From Argentina anserina (Eukaryota > Streptophyta > Magnoliopsida > Rosales > Rosaceae), in assembly GCF_933775445.1 (NCBI RefSeq), contig NC_065876.1, positions 25,110,001 through 25,174,000 of the forward strand: 64,000 bases of DNA, read 5' to 3'. The notes under the pieces were generated by a model. It saw only the letters and a list, made by a program, of their open reading frames with translations. It searched no databases and was not told where the DNA came from. The position numbers and the translations under genes are program-made. This document shows positions 36,690 to 49,822 of the stretch, one piece after another (positions within the stretch are counted from its first letter, which is position 1; each line of letters opens with the position of its first letter).

Positions 36690-38248
36690 ACCCGACTACC
36701 CAATCACCCATTACGTGATCAATGCGAGTGGAGTTTGAATCCGTAACCTTTTCACAATATCGGTTTTTCGACCGGTATTATGGGATAAGAGAAGAGAAGG
36801 ATATAAAAAAAAGGTTCATGAATCGTTGACAATTATGGAAGGAGGAATGCGTTGTTTACTTGCAATGTAATAAAAATAGAAATATAATTTACTACAATCG
36901 AAGTTGTTTAGTGATGTTCATGAATCAAAAACAACATAGAATGGTCAATCATGAATCATGTGGTTTACATTTCTAGGGTTGTGAGTAGTAAAGATCATTT
37001 CCCGTGCTTCTCCATACAGTCCATACCGTAGCCATCATATTTCATATCATTCATAAATTAAATTCCCTAAAATAAAAGTGGGATCCACCCTCATTCCAAC
37101 GCTCGAATATCAAAAACATTGTAAAGCAAGAAAGCTCTTTTTTGGTGTATATTACCATATTCATGAATGATTTTAGATTTTTAGAGGTCATAATGGGCAG
37201 GGTTAGGGCTAAGTCTTACCCTAAATTTTAGGGCTTAGGGTAGGACCGGATCGGACTTTGATCGAGTCAACAAAATTTAGAGCCGGGCTAAGATTTCAAT
37301 TTATAAGCTCTCAACCCATTATATCGGCCAATTCTGTTAGGACTAAAAAGGTTGGGTTGGACCGGCCCTCCAAATAGGGTTAAATAAGGCCAAAACGGGT
37401 CGGCCATCACATTATATTTGTTAAAAAAAATTCTAAATAAATATATTGAAATTATTTTTTTTCCTCAATATTTAACTCTATAATTATACATGTAATATAA
37501 TACTTTTCTTTTTAAGTTATAATCATATATTACATGCATATATATGATAGATTTAACTTAAGAATATTATAAATATAAGCCGAAGTACCGAAGTGCTTAT
37601 ATTCATATATTTAATGAACTTTCACTCAAAATCAATGATTATTTAGCAAAAATAAATATAAATAAAACTTATAAAATCAATAAACCAAACAAAAGTTATA
37701 TCGCATATGTAATAGAAGAAACATATTTAAAAAATTTATTAGATCCAAAAAGGGTGGGCTTTTAGGACCAGACTTTATTTGTTGTAATCGAAAAAGACTT
37801 AAGTCAGCCCTTACATTAGGGCTAGCCGGGGCCTTATGGCGGGATGATGAGACCTAAATGATTTCCATTCCGACTACATAACCACGCTTTTAACTTCACA
37901 ACTTGGTGCCTATAATTCATTAGGAACTTCATTCCTTCAAAGTTATGTGCCTTTATGTTTTCAATTAACTCTAACTCATCAAATTCAAAAATAACTTGGT
38001 TAAAAGACATAAAATAAACTAACTTTTTAACTCAATTTTGATGAGAATAGCATCACCATAGGAGACCCATCAGATGGTCAGAATGCTACTCAGACAAGGA
38101 ATTTCATCATATTCAAATGTCAACTATAAAGAAACAAGTTTTCTCAACAAAAAAAAATGTATAAAGAAACAAGTATAAACTAACGCTATCATCCATCAGT
38201 TGAGCATAAACTATATTATCATCCCAACACCAACTGTTACTACAATTG
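36690..38248. other. Intergenic stretch with a possible hAT-like non-autonomous element
   Basis: Between HSC70 and GATA gene A. The segment about 37190-37850 begins with GGGCAGGGTTAGGGCTAAG and ends with GGGCTAGCCGGGGCC; GC-rich runs of GGGC/GGCC in an otherwise AT-rich block are typical of plant hAT-type MITE ends. The ends do not pair well and no 8-bp target duplication was found, so this is weak. The remainder is AT-rich with no gene. Confidence 0.3.
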
Positions 38249-38668
38249 AAATGCAGCATGTCAAACTATTGTACAGAAGGTATATCTCCTAACAACTATT
38301 GTACAGAAGGTAAAAACAACTGATATCCACATTAACAAATGTCATCTAAATGTAGCTATTTGCCGCCTCAACTCACATAGCAATCAGACGGTCACGGTTC
38401 TTAGCGTATATTAACTCAGAAGCTGCTGAATACCACTACTTCATATGTGCAATAACTTCGGCCTGCATCTCGCACAAGAGCATGAGAGAAACTAAAACCC
38501 ACACGGTCCAGATGCCAACTAGACTTCATGACATCATCAGCTAACTCATCACCTTCTAATTAAAATTAGTAGGGATGTCAAAATCTGTATCTGAAGTATT
38601 AGGGAGCTCGAGCAGAGGCTCCTGCAGATACCAAACTTCAACATAAGATACTCTACATCAAACAGTTA
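38249..38668 (-). repeat. Source block of the duplicated GATA 3' end
   Basis: Covers the last 47 bp of the final intron, terminal exon (38621-38556) and 3'UTR of gene A. It is about 98% identical to 30442-30864, 7.8 kb away. Here the exon joins an intact gene, so this copy is the likely parent. Confidence 0.88.
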
Positions 38669-41600
38669 CCATCAACACGTGTAATTTACATCTCTAACTA
38701 TGCTTTCATATTCCATTGAAGTATGATAGCAGTGTGGTATGATATACTGAATCTGACAGTGACCCAAACCCAACATGAGTGATGGCCAAATGTAATCATG
38801 ATGTGCACATTATACCTGCTCATCATCATTGGTTGAGCAAACAATTTCCATAGGCAAAGTGTTTGCAAGATCCCCGCCAGATTCATGAAAATTCTGCAGC
38901 ATGAAAACATGTCACAACAGAAACTAATGGAGAATACCCTGCTGATATATGTATAGTTATTTCAACATATGTCTTCATGACAAAATTAGGGAAAACAAGA
39001 TAGCACGGAACTCTAAGAGTGGGATTAGGATAAGACTCTGACAATACACACACACACACACATACTAACACTAAAGCTATAGTAAGTCAAATATACATCT
39101 GCCTGACCAAATTAGGGAAATCAAGATAACACACAACTTTAAGAGTGGGATGGTTAAATTGTACTCTGACTATCCACACTTCTGTTAAAGCAATAGTGAG
39201 TCAATAATAACTTGTTGTATGTATTCATGATATAGGGATGGCAATCTTTAAAAAAAAAAAAAGATAAAGGGATGGCAAGTTTATGGTGAATTTACAAAGA
39301 CACTTGGGTTAAAAGCCTACACCATATGCTAGATATATCATAACCTCCAACATCAAATATTCATTTGAGCAAACCCATCAAAGTCTTAATGCAAGCAGAC
39401 AACATACACATATATATACCTAGGAAAAGGTACATTTGTGAGCAAACCCATCAAATGTGCGCTTTGCAGTGTATGAAGATAGTTGCATGTCCAAAGAGAT
39501 GATCACCAGTACTTTTAAATTACTTGAAAAACAGTTGTACAAACATTAAACCAAAATGCATAGGTAAAGTTGACACTATCGTGACCATAAAGGTAAACTT
39601 ACTTCCACATCAAGGTTGACAGAGGCATCATTGGATCCATCAATAACTAATTTAGAAGGATTTACAGGAGCTCCCTGCGTACACCACGATATTAGGCATA
39701 TATAACAAGCTTCATCATGTAGGAGGTAAAGAGGTGGGAATAAGAGAACATACATGCCCATGCTGGTTGCCAGGGAATTCACATTCAACAACTGAAGGCT
39801 TCATTTCCAGCAGTGTTCCCTGAAGATCACAATTTGTTCATTACATAGATCAATCATGCACTGGCAGCACAGAGGAAATAGCAAAGCACAATTACGTATC
39901 ACTATGACAAAAACATCTGACACACAATATTCTAAAGCGCACATTATATAATAATGATTCACCGGTTAAAATGAATTTTGACTTCTAAAAGCAAAGAAAA
40001 TGTCTATAAGTATTGCACATACTGGTTCAATATGGTCCATGGAATGGTTCCTTCCTCCCTTGCTGAGATCTCTCAATGTTCCCTGTACAGTCAAAGAACT
40101 GTTAAGAGAAATTGAATGACTTGAAGAGAAGATGGGAACAAATAAATGTGACAACACCTAAAAGAACAAGGAAAAAATTAGAGAGAGAGAGAGAGAGAGA
40201 TTGCCACATTTACGACTCAGGTAATGGACATCTTATCAGATTATAAAAGCAGAATAACCAACCTTATTTGCCCACATAAGACCACAAGCGTTACATAAAG
40301 TTCTTGGACCTGCAGGCCCACGGCGCATAGCAGGAGTACTATTTTCACCAACTCCACAGTGTTGACATCTTCGTAATCTGAAAAACACAGATCAATCAGG
40401 TAACAGTGCTCAATACAACAAAAATTTCAGTAATCTCGATCAATATTATACATCATTTAAGTACTTATCAGAAACAAAATTGACTTGAACTCACACAGTT
40501 AAAGGTAGAGGAGTGCCATCTTGAAGGGAACTTTGAGCCGAGTCACAACCAGAACCACCAGAATTTTCTTTTAAGGATGCGAATTGTCCATTTTTACGAT
40601 GCATTCTGGCATATTAAGAAAGAAGGGTACATCATTAGCGCCATAAGATCAGGGAGAAGAGAAAATTACGAAAAAAAACTACTGCATGATATCCCGATAT
40701 TCCTGTTAATATGCAGAAGCATAGAAAACAGGTGAGCATACATAAGCATAAAACCTGAGCCATAGGATTCACAAGACTCAAATCTTAAGGCAAAATTGTT
40801 TTGCAGTAGCCTGTATGCTTTCTGTCATAAATATTTGCAAAAAACAAATAATAATAATAATCAAATGAACCCTATAATTTGTTTTAGAATGCAGACTTAG
40901 AAGCACCAGATACAGGAAAGAAGGATCCTGTTTATGTCTCACCTTTGTGCAACCTCTTTACGCACAGTGTACCTAATCTTCTTATCAAAACACCTCTCCT
41001 TCCGTTTCTCACGGAACCTAACCAGGGAAGCTATTCTTCGGGAAAGATTTGAACGCTTCGGGGTGTCACTCACACCCTACAAAATAAGTAAGGCAAAACA
41101 TGAGCATGAGAACAGAAGATGTATCAAAAGTGGTCTCATTAACATCATCCTATGCATTACCCTTGTATTCTGATCATAAGTCACTCCTACAGTAGGAACA
41201 CCACTTGGTACATCACGTCCTCCCAATAGCAAAAGCACCGCTTGTACCTGTTGTATAGAACCAAAAGTTTCAAACCATGTCTTAAAATAGGCACAATCCA
41301 AACCCAAATTAACAAACAAAAGGCCGTGACTTTAACCATCAAATTAACTGAAGTACTAGTCAATATGCTTCATATTCTCTTATATACAGTAAAAAAGAAG
41401 CATATTCTTTCTCTGGCTTTATACAGCTATCAGGATTTTAGAACACCACTAGTCCATGACTGAGAAGCATATGGCAGGGTGAAGAATCAACAATTTCATA
41501 TAGCTGTCGGGATATTCGACATTACTTTGCATGTTCAAACATTCAACAAAATGATTCAATATCAACTTTAAACACAGAGTAGAATCTAAAGCCTGACAAC

Positions 41601-42022
41601 CCAAAATCAACTCTTTACAGTAAAAATGTACAAAACCGAAGTACTGAACACCAGATAAACAGAAAGAATATGCTTCTTTTTACTGTAGTAAATAATCAAG
41701 TAGGTAAAAAAAACAGAGCTCGACAGAGTGAAACCTTCTGGGCCGTAACAGCAGGGAACACAAAAACCTCGCCTTCGAAAGAGAGTGTCAGCTCACTAGT
41801 CCTCGTCCCCACCGCCGCGGCTGACGTAAGCACACTCACTCCTCCTGCTCCACCACGCGCCGCCGCCGCCGAGATCGCATGAGCCTCCTCCTCCTCCCCG
41901 CCCTCCATCGCCTCATCGCCGCCGCCGTACTCGTACTCGCCCTCGTCATCCTCCACCTGAAACGAAGCCGCCTCCGCCTCGTACGGACGCACTTGCAGAG
42001 GTTGTGGATTCACCGCCGCCAT
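38556..42022 (-). CDS. TIFY-CCT-GATA transcription factor A (ZIM/ZML subfamily)
   Basis: Ten exons on the minus strand: 42022-41735, 41247-41161, 41076-40943, 40605-40495, 40377-40263, 40082-40023, 39819-39754, 39674-39603, 38893-38816, 38621-38556. They sum to 1077 nt, 358 aa, all with GT-AG borders and matching phases. The domain order is an acidic N-terminus; TIFY domain with TLSFEG at 79-84 (this subfamily has TLSFxG instead of TIFYxG); CCT domain about 139-181 ([17 protein letters not shown]); and a GATA zinc finger with Cys 211, 214, 235 and 238, the C-X2-C-X20-C-X2-C form of plant class III GATA factors. The C-terminus is acidic. Arabidopsis relatives are ZIM/GATA25, ZML1/GATA24 and ZML2/GATA28, linked to hypocotyl elongation and high-light responses. 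It is a tandem paralogue of gene B; compared with B it has three extra C-terminal exons. Confidence 0.92.
38978..39208. repeat. Diverged ~120-bp tandem duplication in a gene A intron
   Basis: Two adjacent segments (about 38978-39090 and 39105-39208) share AAATTAGGGAAA, CAAGATA, TAAGAGTGGGAT and AGTGAGTCAA/AGTAAGTCAA in the same order. They lie in the intron 38894-39602. The first copy has gained a (CA)n run at about 39046-39061. Confidence 0.65.
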
Positions 42023-42140
42023 CGTCCAATTTCACACCAGTCCAAAAACCCTAACCCTCCATCAGGAGTAATTTACAGTCGTCTTTCTGACTATTTTCAA
42101 AACCCTAACCCTAACCTTGTAAGCAAAAACCAAAGAGAAG
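42023..42140 (-). promoter_or_regulatory. 5' leader of GATA gene A with telo-box motifs
   Basis: The plus strand shows AACCCTAACCCT at 42047-42058 and again AAACCCTAACCCTAACC at about 42099-42115. AAACCCTAA is the plant telo-box, a known binding site for TRB-type Myb proteins and enriched near starts of transcription in translation-related and developmental genes. Whether it lies in the transcribed leader or promoter is not certain. Confidence 0.5.
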
Positions 42141-45100
42141 AAGAGAGCTCGAATTAAGAAGCTTCGAAAATCAATTTGCCAAAAATAGTTAAGAATTTGC
42201 AGGGCCTGCTCCTCTGTTTCCTTAAGAGAGCCGCAAATAAGTAATATTCTTTTCTTTTCTTTTTTCAAATAAAAAATCCAAAATTAATAAAGCAAATTAC
42301 TTTCTCCTGAAATTCACCGAGTTTATATCAGCTGCAGCGCGGGAGTACGGTACCGAGTTTCAAACGCTTAGGTGTGCTGCTTTAATTGGTTTTAGGTGGA
42401 TAAGGTGTAGGGAGCATAGCTCAGATGCGCGTTAGTGATGCAACTTTAGTGGGCCCGGTTAGATCCGAATGGCTGGTGGTAGTGATTAAAGGCGTGGGGT
42501 GGAGATTTATTAGTAGCAGTGATTGGGGTTTGGAATGTGGACTGGATGTTTGAGGAAATTACCGAAATGGGAATATGCTATTTATGGAAGAAGTGTGGAG
42601 TCGCGTTCATGACCTGCATTTTGTTCGAGTGTACGAACCAAAGAGGATGTAGTTTGTACTTGCCGACTGCCAATGACATTATGTTGCTTTTGATATTTTG
42701 GAAGAACTGCCATTATGGTACCTTATGCATTAGGAACAAGGTGCATTTTGTTGATTTGTAGATGCCAGATATAGTGGAGGTGCATAAGAATGTGCTTGGA
42801 AAATTAGAGATTGCATTTCGTAGAACAGTAACTTAGTCATTTGATGATGCAAGTGTTATATGATATGGGGAAATTTTTCAATGTGGCATTATGTCAGGCG
42901 GCATCAACATTCTCTTTCTCTACCTGTAATATAAAGGTGCGTTTACTAGAGAATGCCAAGGAATGAGAAAGACATAATAAGAAAGAAAAGGAACGAAAGA
43001 ATTCAAGAATCATTTCTATTCATTTATTTACTTGCTCAAATAATCAAACAATAGGGATCATAATAAAAATGAAGTTGATTACAAAAATACCCATGAGAAT
43101 AAAAAGTCATATGATTTTTGTATAAATTAGTCTGAAATTTCACGAATTTTTGAAGTTAACTTTAGAATTAGCCAGATTTACTAAGCATCTTCAACAGTGT
43201 TAGTTGAATATAGCTAAAAATAGTTAAAAGTAGCATTTAGCTACACAATATCATCGGTTATACTTCAGCAGTGATAGTTATTCTTAAACTAATTCAATTT
43301 TTAACACATAACTATAGTTTAGCTAGAGCTATTTTATCTTTCCTCCTTAGCCATATTTAACTATAATTTTTAGTTGAAGTTAAATCTAACTTTTAAATAA
43401 CTAGTCTGATGGAGGTAAAAATTATCATAAACTTTGTTAAAAAGTCAAATTTTGTCACAATAGCTAATTTTCTGGAGATGCCCTAAGGATTTGGAATCAA
43501 TAACAAATGTTACAAAAACCCTCCTAAGGAATGAAATGGTGGAATCATTCTCCTTTTTGTTGTGGAACCCACACAAATCTGATTATATCATAGTGCTAGT
43601 AAATATTCTCTTTTCATGTTAGTAAACATAGGGTTCGGCCCGGCCCATGAGTGGCAAGCCTAAACCAGGACGGGCCGAGTCAGGTAAAAGCTCATCGGGC
43701 TTACAGGGCTCCGCGGACTAAATGACGAGGCCTAAGTAAACATACTCTTGGCACATATATTAATGTGGAATGAATTGATAATAGATGAACTAATTACGGG
43801 ATAAAAGAATTTCGTCGTTTACTAATACATATGAGATTCAGAATGAATGCGGATCTCACATCCTCATAAAGAATCGATTCCTACCAACCCCTAACTTAAT
43901 ACCCAAGGGGGGAGGTGGGTATCAGAATCAATTTTTCCATCAATTCGGGTATCAATTTTTGTTACCTAAACTACTCTAATTTAATTAGAAATATTTCTAA
44001 ATTGTCCAACCCAAATTGAGAATATATATATATATATATATGTATAATATATATAGTATTGTTAAAACCCACAAATAAACAACCACGTATATTCTATATG
44101 CGTACTTAAGGTAAGTTGTTCTCTTTCTCTAATAATATTCTCCAATTTTTTTTCTTTTATTTTCATAATTTATGATCGATAAATGAAATTTAATTGAAAT
44201 TGTCTTATTGGGTGTTAAAGAAAAAGAAAATTGGTATAGTGACATTTGTATGTCGTTATGATGGTAAAATTTTGTGTAGCACAGTAACACTATTGATAAG
44301 TAGAGGAAAAAAGTGACTTCATAGATATATAGGGGTTTTTAGTAATCAAATTAATTTTCATTCTTATTTTGATGATAAGTAAACAACATCAATCATAATT
44401 AGTATTGTTTATGTTCTAATATCATGTCGTAAATAAACAGTTCAATAGAATTGAAAATCTTCACATCCAAATTCATTTCAGTCTCTCATTTCTAATGAAT
44501 TTCATTTATGATGAGTTTAATTCTAAGTTATTAAACGTGTCATCTATGTAACCGAAATTTGAGTACATAGTATATATACATATACATGTAATGGTGGCAT
44601 AGTATGTCTGACAATTTGATTCATGGTGAATATATTGGCGGATCCAATAAGTTTTCACGATTAAGTGATTAACATGTGTGGATATCATTTAATCCTTGAC
44701 TAAAATTTCAAAAGCACAGTTCAATCACTTTTATGTAGCTTGACAAATTGACAACAAACTTTGATCACTATATTGGTATGTCATGGACTCCTGGACTGAT
44801 GGTGAGTGTGTTCTTTTCATATTTGTTCTGTAAGTTTTTCTACAAGATATATCTATTAATTCTAACCTATTCTTGCGTCCTCATCGAGTTTATATTTGAT
44901 GTCTACCAAAGAAAAGTCTCTGGCTCTCTGCTCACTTTATAGCAAGTTTCTGTGAGACTATTTAATATTCTTGGTCAGAAGTTTCTATGCTTGGTGTATT
45001 AGGATTGGCACATCCGTTGATATATCCAGTTGCGGTACACGTTCTTTTTGTTCTTCAAATGTGGTTCACTTTCTATATGTCTAGCATATTAAGTGTACTC

Positions 45101-46022
45101 GACCAACCAGATCCACGACAAGTTTTAGGTAGATAGCACCTTAACGACTAAGGTGCAGTCAATTAACAATAACGATTATGTCAAACTTATCAGTTTACCA
45201 TATGATACATGAACAAAGTGCCTAAACGATATCACATTATTATGTTAACTCACTTTTAGATTTCATATTTGATTCGTTTTATTTTTCCCATGTTATTTTG
45301 GAACAGTAATACATTTCAGTTAGACAGCTGTGAAAAGCAAATGTACTGAACCAAGCGACGTTCAAAATGATCAAGGTTCAACCATTTCATGCAAAGGGTG
45401 TTTTTTTTACACTAGTAATGTGATCGTAGGCATTTCCTCCTTCGCAATCACCGTAGAGCACATTGTTGCAATACATCCTATTTCATCTCACTTATCAATA
45501 CTATTGATAATGCATCAATGATCATTAAGAGATGTCAACCCATAACCTAATGCAAACAAATCTACAAAACCAAACAAATCTTTGGAGGAAACATGGTTTG
45601 ATAAAAGCTTTGCACATAAGAGCATGCCAAAGAGATGCTCATTTTCATTTGACACTACCTCAAAAAGCAAGACTGCAAGAGTCAGATCATTTTAGGGTGG
45701 TTCTTTTGTCAAAAGATAAAAACACTTCTGGAGCTGTTGACTTCTGAGCAAGCAATCAAATTACCAGAAATGTATTTCAGGTCAGCTAAAAACTGATGAA
45801 ATGGTCATGTTCCAAGAGAATACATGATATTATAAAACGGATTCAGTTTTGCAAATACGTTTATGTCCTCCCAGGGTAGTGTAGCAAAACCTTCGAAAAG
45901 GAAAGACAATAAGTTACTTCGTGTATTGATCAAGGCACTACTATTGCTGTACATAGATCGGATAAGCCAAATGAAAATTACGACCCAACCTCTACTTAAA
46001 TTGGGATTTTAATCCCACCGAC
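42141..46022. other. Intergenic stretch between the two GATA genes
   Basis: AT-rich DNA of about 3.9 kb with no recognised gene. It contains an (AT)n run at 44023-44041, a Harbinger-like MITE (listed separately) and a GC-rich patch at 43630-43735 with CGGCCCGGCCCATGAG, resembling ends of plant hAT-type elements but without a partner. Short ORFs at 45330-45747 look random. The 3'UTR of gene B occupies the right edge. Confidence 0.5.
43185..43483. mobile_element. Tourist/Harbinger-like MITE
   Basis: The left end GCATCTTCAACAGTGTTAG and the right end (reverse complement GGGCATCTCCAGAAAATTAG) are related terminal repeats, both bordered by TAA, the 3-bp target typical of PIF/Harbinger elements. 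GCATCTCCAACAG-type ends are common in this class. It is about 300 bp, AT-rich, with internal partial inverted repeats (TAGCTAAAAATAGTTAAA against TTAACTATAATTTTTAGTTG). The left end is mutated. Confidence 0.5.
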
Positions 46023-48437
46023 CTACGTTTCAGCAACTAAAGCCTTGTTATCACCATTAGATAAAGGAACAGGCTCACCATTGTGTACAACCAGGACCAT
46101 TCCAGAGTCCGAGTCATCAGCTTCAGTCTCACCCTGTTTATAATGCATGAAAATAAGTAATCACATTTAAACGTGCAGAAATATAATATTGATTGTGACA
46201 AGCAGTAAAAATGCCCCAGATAAATGTCTGAAATAAGGACGCACCTGTTCTCCAACTGCCTGAGATTGACCCTGCGGTCTCTTGGAGATATCCCTCAAAA
46301 CACCCTGCAAATTTGCGATGTCAATTGTGAGTTCTACCAAAGTCTGCTTGAGAATTTACAGCTACAGATTATAAGCAGAAACAAACTTTACTGGTAAAGC
46401 CCAAAAAAAGGTGCAGTCACTAAACAGATGATGTTAGTAGACATTCAAATCATAAAACCAAAACATGCAAGCTAAGATAAATACTGTGAGAATTTCAAGC
46501 ATGAATTTATTTGCTTACAACAACAAAAAGTACAAGTACCGCACATGATTAGATTCTAACTATTTAAACATGCTCATCCACAAAAATAAGGCTATCATGA
46601 AGTATTATCTCTTTTTAGTTCCAAATATATATTTATATAAATTTTTTTTTGCCAGAAAGAAAAGAAAAATAAAGTTATATTACTTAATGAATTCAGAAGT
46701 CACCCCACAACATTCCATATTAGATATAAGCTGACAGCATCCACGACCCCATGTGTTGGCATTCAGCTCATAGTCCCAATTGCAGACTGTGAGCCAAGAA
46801 TGTATTCTCAACCCTATTTCCCCAAAACATGCAAGACCTATAGTCTCCACATTTTCAGTTGACTATCAATCAGTCCATCAAAAATACAGAATGTAAAGTA
46901 ATTCATGAGGACACAAACAACATCAATCGATTTACACCTTTAGAAAACAACCCCATAGAGATATAGGAATAAATGAAATCATGAAAGTAATTCATCTTAA
47001 GCCATACTGACCCTATTTGCCCAGAAGAGGCCACAAGCATTGCAAAGAGACCTTGGACCGGATGGACCACGCCGCATCATCGGTGTGCACTTTGAACTTG
47101 TTCCACAATGTGTACATCTAGACATCCGAAAAAAAGTTGCATATCGTGAAAGGTCCACCACAAAAAAAGGGGGTAAAAACATAAAACTGTATGCATATAA
47201 AATACAGACAAGAGTACAGAAAAGAAATGACTCTTCAGAACTTACGAGGTTTCTGCATTGCTGTCATCTTGCCTCGAGTCTTGGCCAGAACCCCAGCTGT
47301 AATCTCCATCCGACTTTTTGGAGGAAGTAAATTGCCCCTTGTTACGCTGCATCCTGAGGTAAGATATTCACAAATGATCTAGGCATGGATTGTAATTCAG
47401 AGATAAGTGGTAGAGCTAGAGAAGTAATGAGCAACACACTAGAGGCAGAAATCAGCAAGACAAGAAGGCATGGTGCTCATCAAATGCTAGAATGAAGCTA
47501 TGATTAACCGAGTCTTAATCCCAATTCTTTGCAGTTAACAAATAACTTCACTTCATGATCTAAACTAAGATTCATCATTTGCTAAATAAGCTACGATTAA
47601 CCAAGTCTTAATCCCAAAGTTTTGTGTTGGTATATAACTTCACTTTAAGATCTAAACTAAGAAACATAGACACTGAAGACAGCAATCTCGAGTGACAAGC
47701 CAATTTTCTGCATGCCAACAATGAATGGCGCATAAAGCACAGAGCTTCATGAGATTGAGAAATGCAACCAAACGATAAGGCCAGAGAGCAGTAATGCTGT
47801 AGAAGTCCAAAACACATTGCTATCATCTTTGACTAATATTTTTGTTTCTTCTAATTGCTAAAATCTTCCTAATGTAGATTTCCTGGGAATTTGTGTGCCT
47901 CATATAGAAATAAGATAAGTAGTTGGCTGACACAAGTTTGCAATCATTATACAATAAAATTACCCACACTCACAGTGTCATATACTTATCAGAGCATGCG
48001 TGACGTAATGTACACCACATATCCTGGTACCACAAGTTAACATATATGTTAGTAATTCCTAATCTACCCCCAACCACCCCCACCCCAAAAACAAAATCTT
48101 TCTAGTTAGACCCAGAAATCCCATACCAGTTCATGGACCCATACTCAATCTGGAGCTGAGATCAAACCCTAAAATCTTTAGGAGGCAGGAAAATCTAGCA
48201 AAATAGTCATGTATTGAGGTTTCAACCCCATCGGGCCAATGCATTTTAACTAAAATCTGACTACATAATCAATTATGTTTTCTTTTATCACATTTGACAA
48301 ACTGACACAAACAGATCTGACTAAAATTTTCAAGGGGATTAACGAGTTATCGAAACACTGTGGGACAAAAAAAATGCTAATTTTTTTCCTAATTCATTGT
48401 CGAGTACAAAGCTAAAGAAGGTTTTGGATGAATCAGA

Positions 48438-48481
<44 letters not shown>

Positions 48482-49822
48482 TGATGCTCGAGTAGATACA
48501 ATTCGATAAGTAGTTGCACATATTACATGAATATAGTTGCCATACATTAGGATGATACCATGACAGAGCGTATTAATAAAGAAACTACCATCAAAATACT
48601 ATACACTTATCATAATTAAGATATTTTTTTCTTTCTTCTATCCACCTCAAATTATCTAACATGAGTACCAAAAGATCCACAATCATTAAATTAAAGCTCT
48701 AAATTTTATTTCCCTAGTTACTTGAATTGATATTGATCAAGCAGCAAGTGCAACAATTCAGAGTTGCTTAAAAGTAATTTTGTGTTTAACAAACTTAATA
48801 TAAACAAATAATATTCGCTCATTCGGTCATTCTAGGAAGTGCTAACCATCAATTAGTATTGACAGAAGTCCTAAGAATGATATTGTCTAAATAAACTAAA
48901 ATAGGTATGTATATTCTAGTACTAAACAGACATTGCATGTGAATATACTACACCAAAATTCTACACTCAACTAAGACAGCAATGTGAGCAGAAAAATCAC
49001 CTGAGTGCAACTTCCTGGCGGACACTATATCTGACTTTCTTATCAAAGTTCCGTTCTTTCCTCTTTTGACGGAACCTATTTAACGACGCAACTCTATGAG
49101 GCTGATTACAGCCTGTTGGAAACTCTGCCATGGCCTACAATTGCCAACAATACATGAATAACACAATCAAAACCATAAAACCATCCAATGTGAAAGCTTT
49201 TTAGCCTATAACACATACCCTCTGGTTCTGAGCTGCCATGTCTCCACCTTGATTACCGGAAGACGATTCCGAGCCCCCCAACAGTAATAGCACAGCTTGA
49301 ACCTTCAAACAAGATCCAAATGCACGAAATTGAAGTAATCAAATTACACTAACACGGCCGATACACACAAAAAATTAAACTTGAAGTTCGAAAACAATCT
49401 AATCAAATACCAATCCAACCCCACACAATTCAACAAATGCCAACACTATCCAAAATCACAGAGGTCGAATTACGACGATTGCAATGAACCCTAAATTCAA
49501 ACTGCGGTACCTTATCAGGGGTGACGGAGTCAAAGACATAGACTTGGCCGCGGAACGAAAGCGTGAGCTGACTGGAGCCCTCGTAGGGAATAGCCATGTC
49601 GAGGTCGGTGTTCCCTCCGTGAATGTAAACGTCGTCGGAGGTGGCCTCCTCGACGACGACGCCGCCGTCCTCGAGGGTGTGGCCTTCGTAGTGAATGTGG
49701 GCGTTGTCGATGGACTCGGCGCCGGGGGCGTCGTCGTCGTTGGCGGCGGCGGCGGGGATCTGGTTCTGCATGTCCATGGGGTGGGCGTGACCGTACATTG
49801 GTTTTAAAGGGGAATTGAGCAT
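46023..49822 (-). CDS. TIFY-CCT-GATA transcription factor B (ZML2/GATA28-like)
   Basis: Seven exons on the minus strand: 49822-49511, 49302-49219, 49134-49001, 47353-47246, 47117-47012, 46304-46245, 46133-46023. They sum to 915 nt, 304 aa, close to the 297-302 aa of Arabidopsis relatives. TIFY has TLSFRG at 87-92; CCT spans about 146-188 ([17 protein letters not shown]); the GATA finger has Cys 214, 217, 238 and 241 with 20 residues between pairs. A second in-frame ATG at 49798 ([10 protein letters not shown]) fits the usual family start better, giving 296 aa; I kept the upstream ATG because it is in frame and has G at -3. Exons 3 and 6 are the same length as in gene A (134 and 60 nt) and all shared junction phases agree, confirming common origin. 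Intron 3 (47354-49000) is the largest. The family binds DNA through the GATA finger and can act as a repressor. Confidence 0.94.
48434..48481. repeat. (GA)n microsatellite with GAAA interruptions
   Basis: Run in intron 3 of gene B built of a repeated 14-bp module of GA dinucleotides broken by AAAG, occurring three times. A minus-strand ORF of 60 codons across it is only a translation of the repeat. Confidence 0.9.

Noticed and set aside
41879..42157. 92-codon plus-strand ORF rich in Leu and Arg
   Set aside because: Antisense of GATA gene A exon 1 and leader; low complexity.
45330..45747. Two consecutive short plus-strand ORFs
   Set aside because: Random-looking composition, no family resemblance, no promoter or splice support.
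47040..47330. 96-codon plus-strand ORF
   Set aside because: Antisense of GATA gene B exons 4 and 5 and the intron between them.
49484..49807. 107-codon plus-strand ORF rich in Val and Gly
   Set aside because: Antisense of exon 1 of GATA gene B; composition simply mirrors the acidic, Ala-rich sense strand.
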